The position numbers were made by a program, and so were the translations under genes. A DNA stretch of 64,000 nucleotides, taken from assembly GCA_028583405.1 (NCBI GenBank), contig CM053264.1:10037030-10101029 (forward strand), in the 5' to 3' direction. The notes beneath the pieces are model-generated. The model saw nothing but the letters and a program-made list of their open reading frames with translations. It did not search any database and had not been told where the DNA came from. Shown here in pieces: positions 62,466-64,000 of this stretch (the stretch's first letter is position 1; every line of letters begins with the position of its first letter). The DNA is from Pogonophryne albipinna (taxonomy: Eukaryota > Chordata > Actinopteri > Perciformes > Artedidraconidae).

Positions 62466-64000
62466 ACACACATAGTTCCTGCCATGGTATGTCTTTATTA
62501 ATGATCCGAGTTCTGGCACCTGTTTAACGTTAGTGTGTCCTGCATGTAGTTTAAACCCAATTCCGAATCCACCCCGACACACTTTTACTCCGTGATGGAG
62601 TGAAATACGTCCTCCTTTAAGGTGCAGGGGGTAATGCAGCAGCATGCTTTAGGTACGAACTCCCCTCTGAAATATATAAGAACTGTCATATTTTTCAATG
62701 CCATGATTTAAAAATCAGCATCTTCCTGACAAAAAATACTAATAGTACAAATACAACTAAAATAAATCTTTAGTTGCATTACTTGTTTTTTAATCTGATG
62801 TTTATGAACTGCTTGGTTTGATCGAAACTTAAGCTATCAAATGCACACATCTCCCAGTTTCTAGTCTAAACACAGGTATATATGATACAAATGTAGGATT
62901 CGGCTAAGTCAACAGTCAGCATGTGAGGGCATTGACTAAGTCAGCGGTGTAACAATCCTTGCTGTAGGCTTGCAGATGCCGAAATGTAACTTAGTTTATC
63001 ATGGTTACTGGAAATGTACTGTGTGTACATAGATTTGAAAATACTAAGGCGCTACATTTCTGACCTGCTGTTGACTGATTAGCGGACATGCACAGACATT
63101 TTGGGGGGCGGGAGCTCAAGTGAGAAAAAGGGCACTTCCCATAATCATTTATAAAAAAAATGCTTTAAAACAAAAAGTTAAAATCACCGATCATGCTATT
63201 TTTAGGCAATAGCACAGATATATAAAAAACATGTCTATGAAGTGTTTTGCTCAAAATACCAAACAGATCACCCATTCTAGCCATGCCTCATATCCCTCTG
63301 TTTCACTTCCTGTTTCAAAAGTGCTGATTTTGGGTATAAAGCTTTACAAAAATAAAAAAATTATAAAAAAGGAGGGGGCTGAGCTCGTGCGGGACCCGGC
63401 AGCTACAGGCAAAAAGATAGTTTTTTCATGTACTTGTACATTTTGTGATTTTGGTCTAATTTGCTTCCATGTTTTCTTTCACTCTAGAAAGAAAACTTCC
63501 AAAAAACACATATAAGTGGTGTTTGTTTTACTATGTCTGAATCATAGGTCTGAATTCATCTATAGATTTAAAGCTAATCTGCATATTTAAACATAACATT
63601 TCAGGGGGAGTAACTATCTAGGGAAGTTGTGAGGTGATTTGTTTTTTGTTTTATCCTTTTCACCTGCAATGCCTTGGTAAATGCATGCAAATTAGCGCAT
63701 TTTAATTAGGCCTAGTTAACGCCTAATTTACATATCAATGTGGCGATTGTGATGACGTTATTAGATACACAGACTGTATTCACCTTTAGTGTCTCCCCTT
63801 AAGTACAGTACATTAGCCTGTATGCCCATGATAAATTGCCTTAGCTCATTGCTCAAGGTTTAGCTAACTTATCCAGTAGCTAGTAGCCTACCTTAGTTTG
63901 TCTTTTGGCTAATAGCTGTAAACTCGAGTAACTTTAGTCATTTGTTCATCATCACCACTCACCTTCAAACAAGCCAAGAAAAGCCGGTATAACATGGGAC
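62466..64000. other. No gene recognised
   Basis: A piece at 63265-63350 (CCCATTCTAGCCATGCCTCA and then TTTCAAAAGTGCTGATTTTG) resembles the interior of a fish TIR element, but I found no ends. The right edge has no open frame that continues past the window. Confidence 0.45.

Overview
The window looks like vertebrate, specifically teleost fish, genomic DNA. It is AT-rich, has no bacterial-type gene packing, carries a perfect (CA)n array of 239 bp, and is scattered with decayed LINEs, short TIR elements, tRNA-derived SINEs and a solo LTR of kinds that recur in ray-finned fish. Most open frames are short, overlap frames on the other strand and have no recognisable domain. I found no multi-exon protein-coding gene, no rRNA, no intact tRNA and no CRISPR array. 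The window is best read as a gene-poor intergenic region or a very long intron.

The one gene-like sequence I recognise outside transposons is very small. On the minus strand at 36964-37071, an uninterrupted 35-codon frame encodes an arginine-rich protamine-like protein. It matches the layout of perciform (tuna thynnin-type) protamines: MP start, RPV followed by five Arg, a Ser/Ala spacer, and a VV followed by four Arg at the C terminus. It lies inside a long dispersed repeat (about 36410-37870). Its stop codon falls where the next copy of a roughly 141-bp sub-repeat would be expected to start, so this may be a protamine copy carried or captured by a repeat.

Layout: 1-715 (-), LINE A reverse-transcriptase fragment running off the left edge; 10.5-11.3 kb, a TTAA-flanked short TIR element nested in an older GCTAGC-rich repeat; 13.86-14.59 kb (+), 3' end of LINE B; 17.19-17.43 kb, (CA)n; 18-18.9 kb, TIR-element fragment and SINE; 22.1 and 25.6-26.1 kb, probable degraded repeats; 27.8-28.6 kb, foldback element with hAT-like end; 31.4, 32.6 and 35.0 kb, repeat fragments; 36.26-37.87 kb, long hairpin, tandem duplication, dispersed repeat and protamine frame; 42.5-43.1 kb, SINE pieces; 51.0-52.7 kb (+), LINE C with a nested TIR element and an in-frame triplication; 53.8-55.9 kb (-), a second and longer copy of LINE B; 57.1-57.5 kb, solo LTR with 5-bp target duplications; 58.1 and 61.0 kb, near-perfect short palindromes.

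The retroelement reading frames are all broken, so no autonomous transposition from this window is expected. No pathway or operon-like cooperation between genes can be inferred. Family resemblances are from memory of protein motifs and common fish repeats, not from a search.
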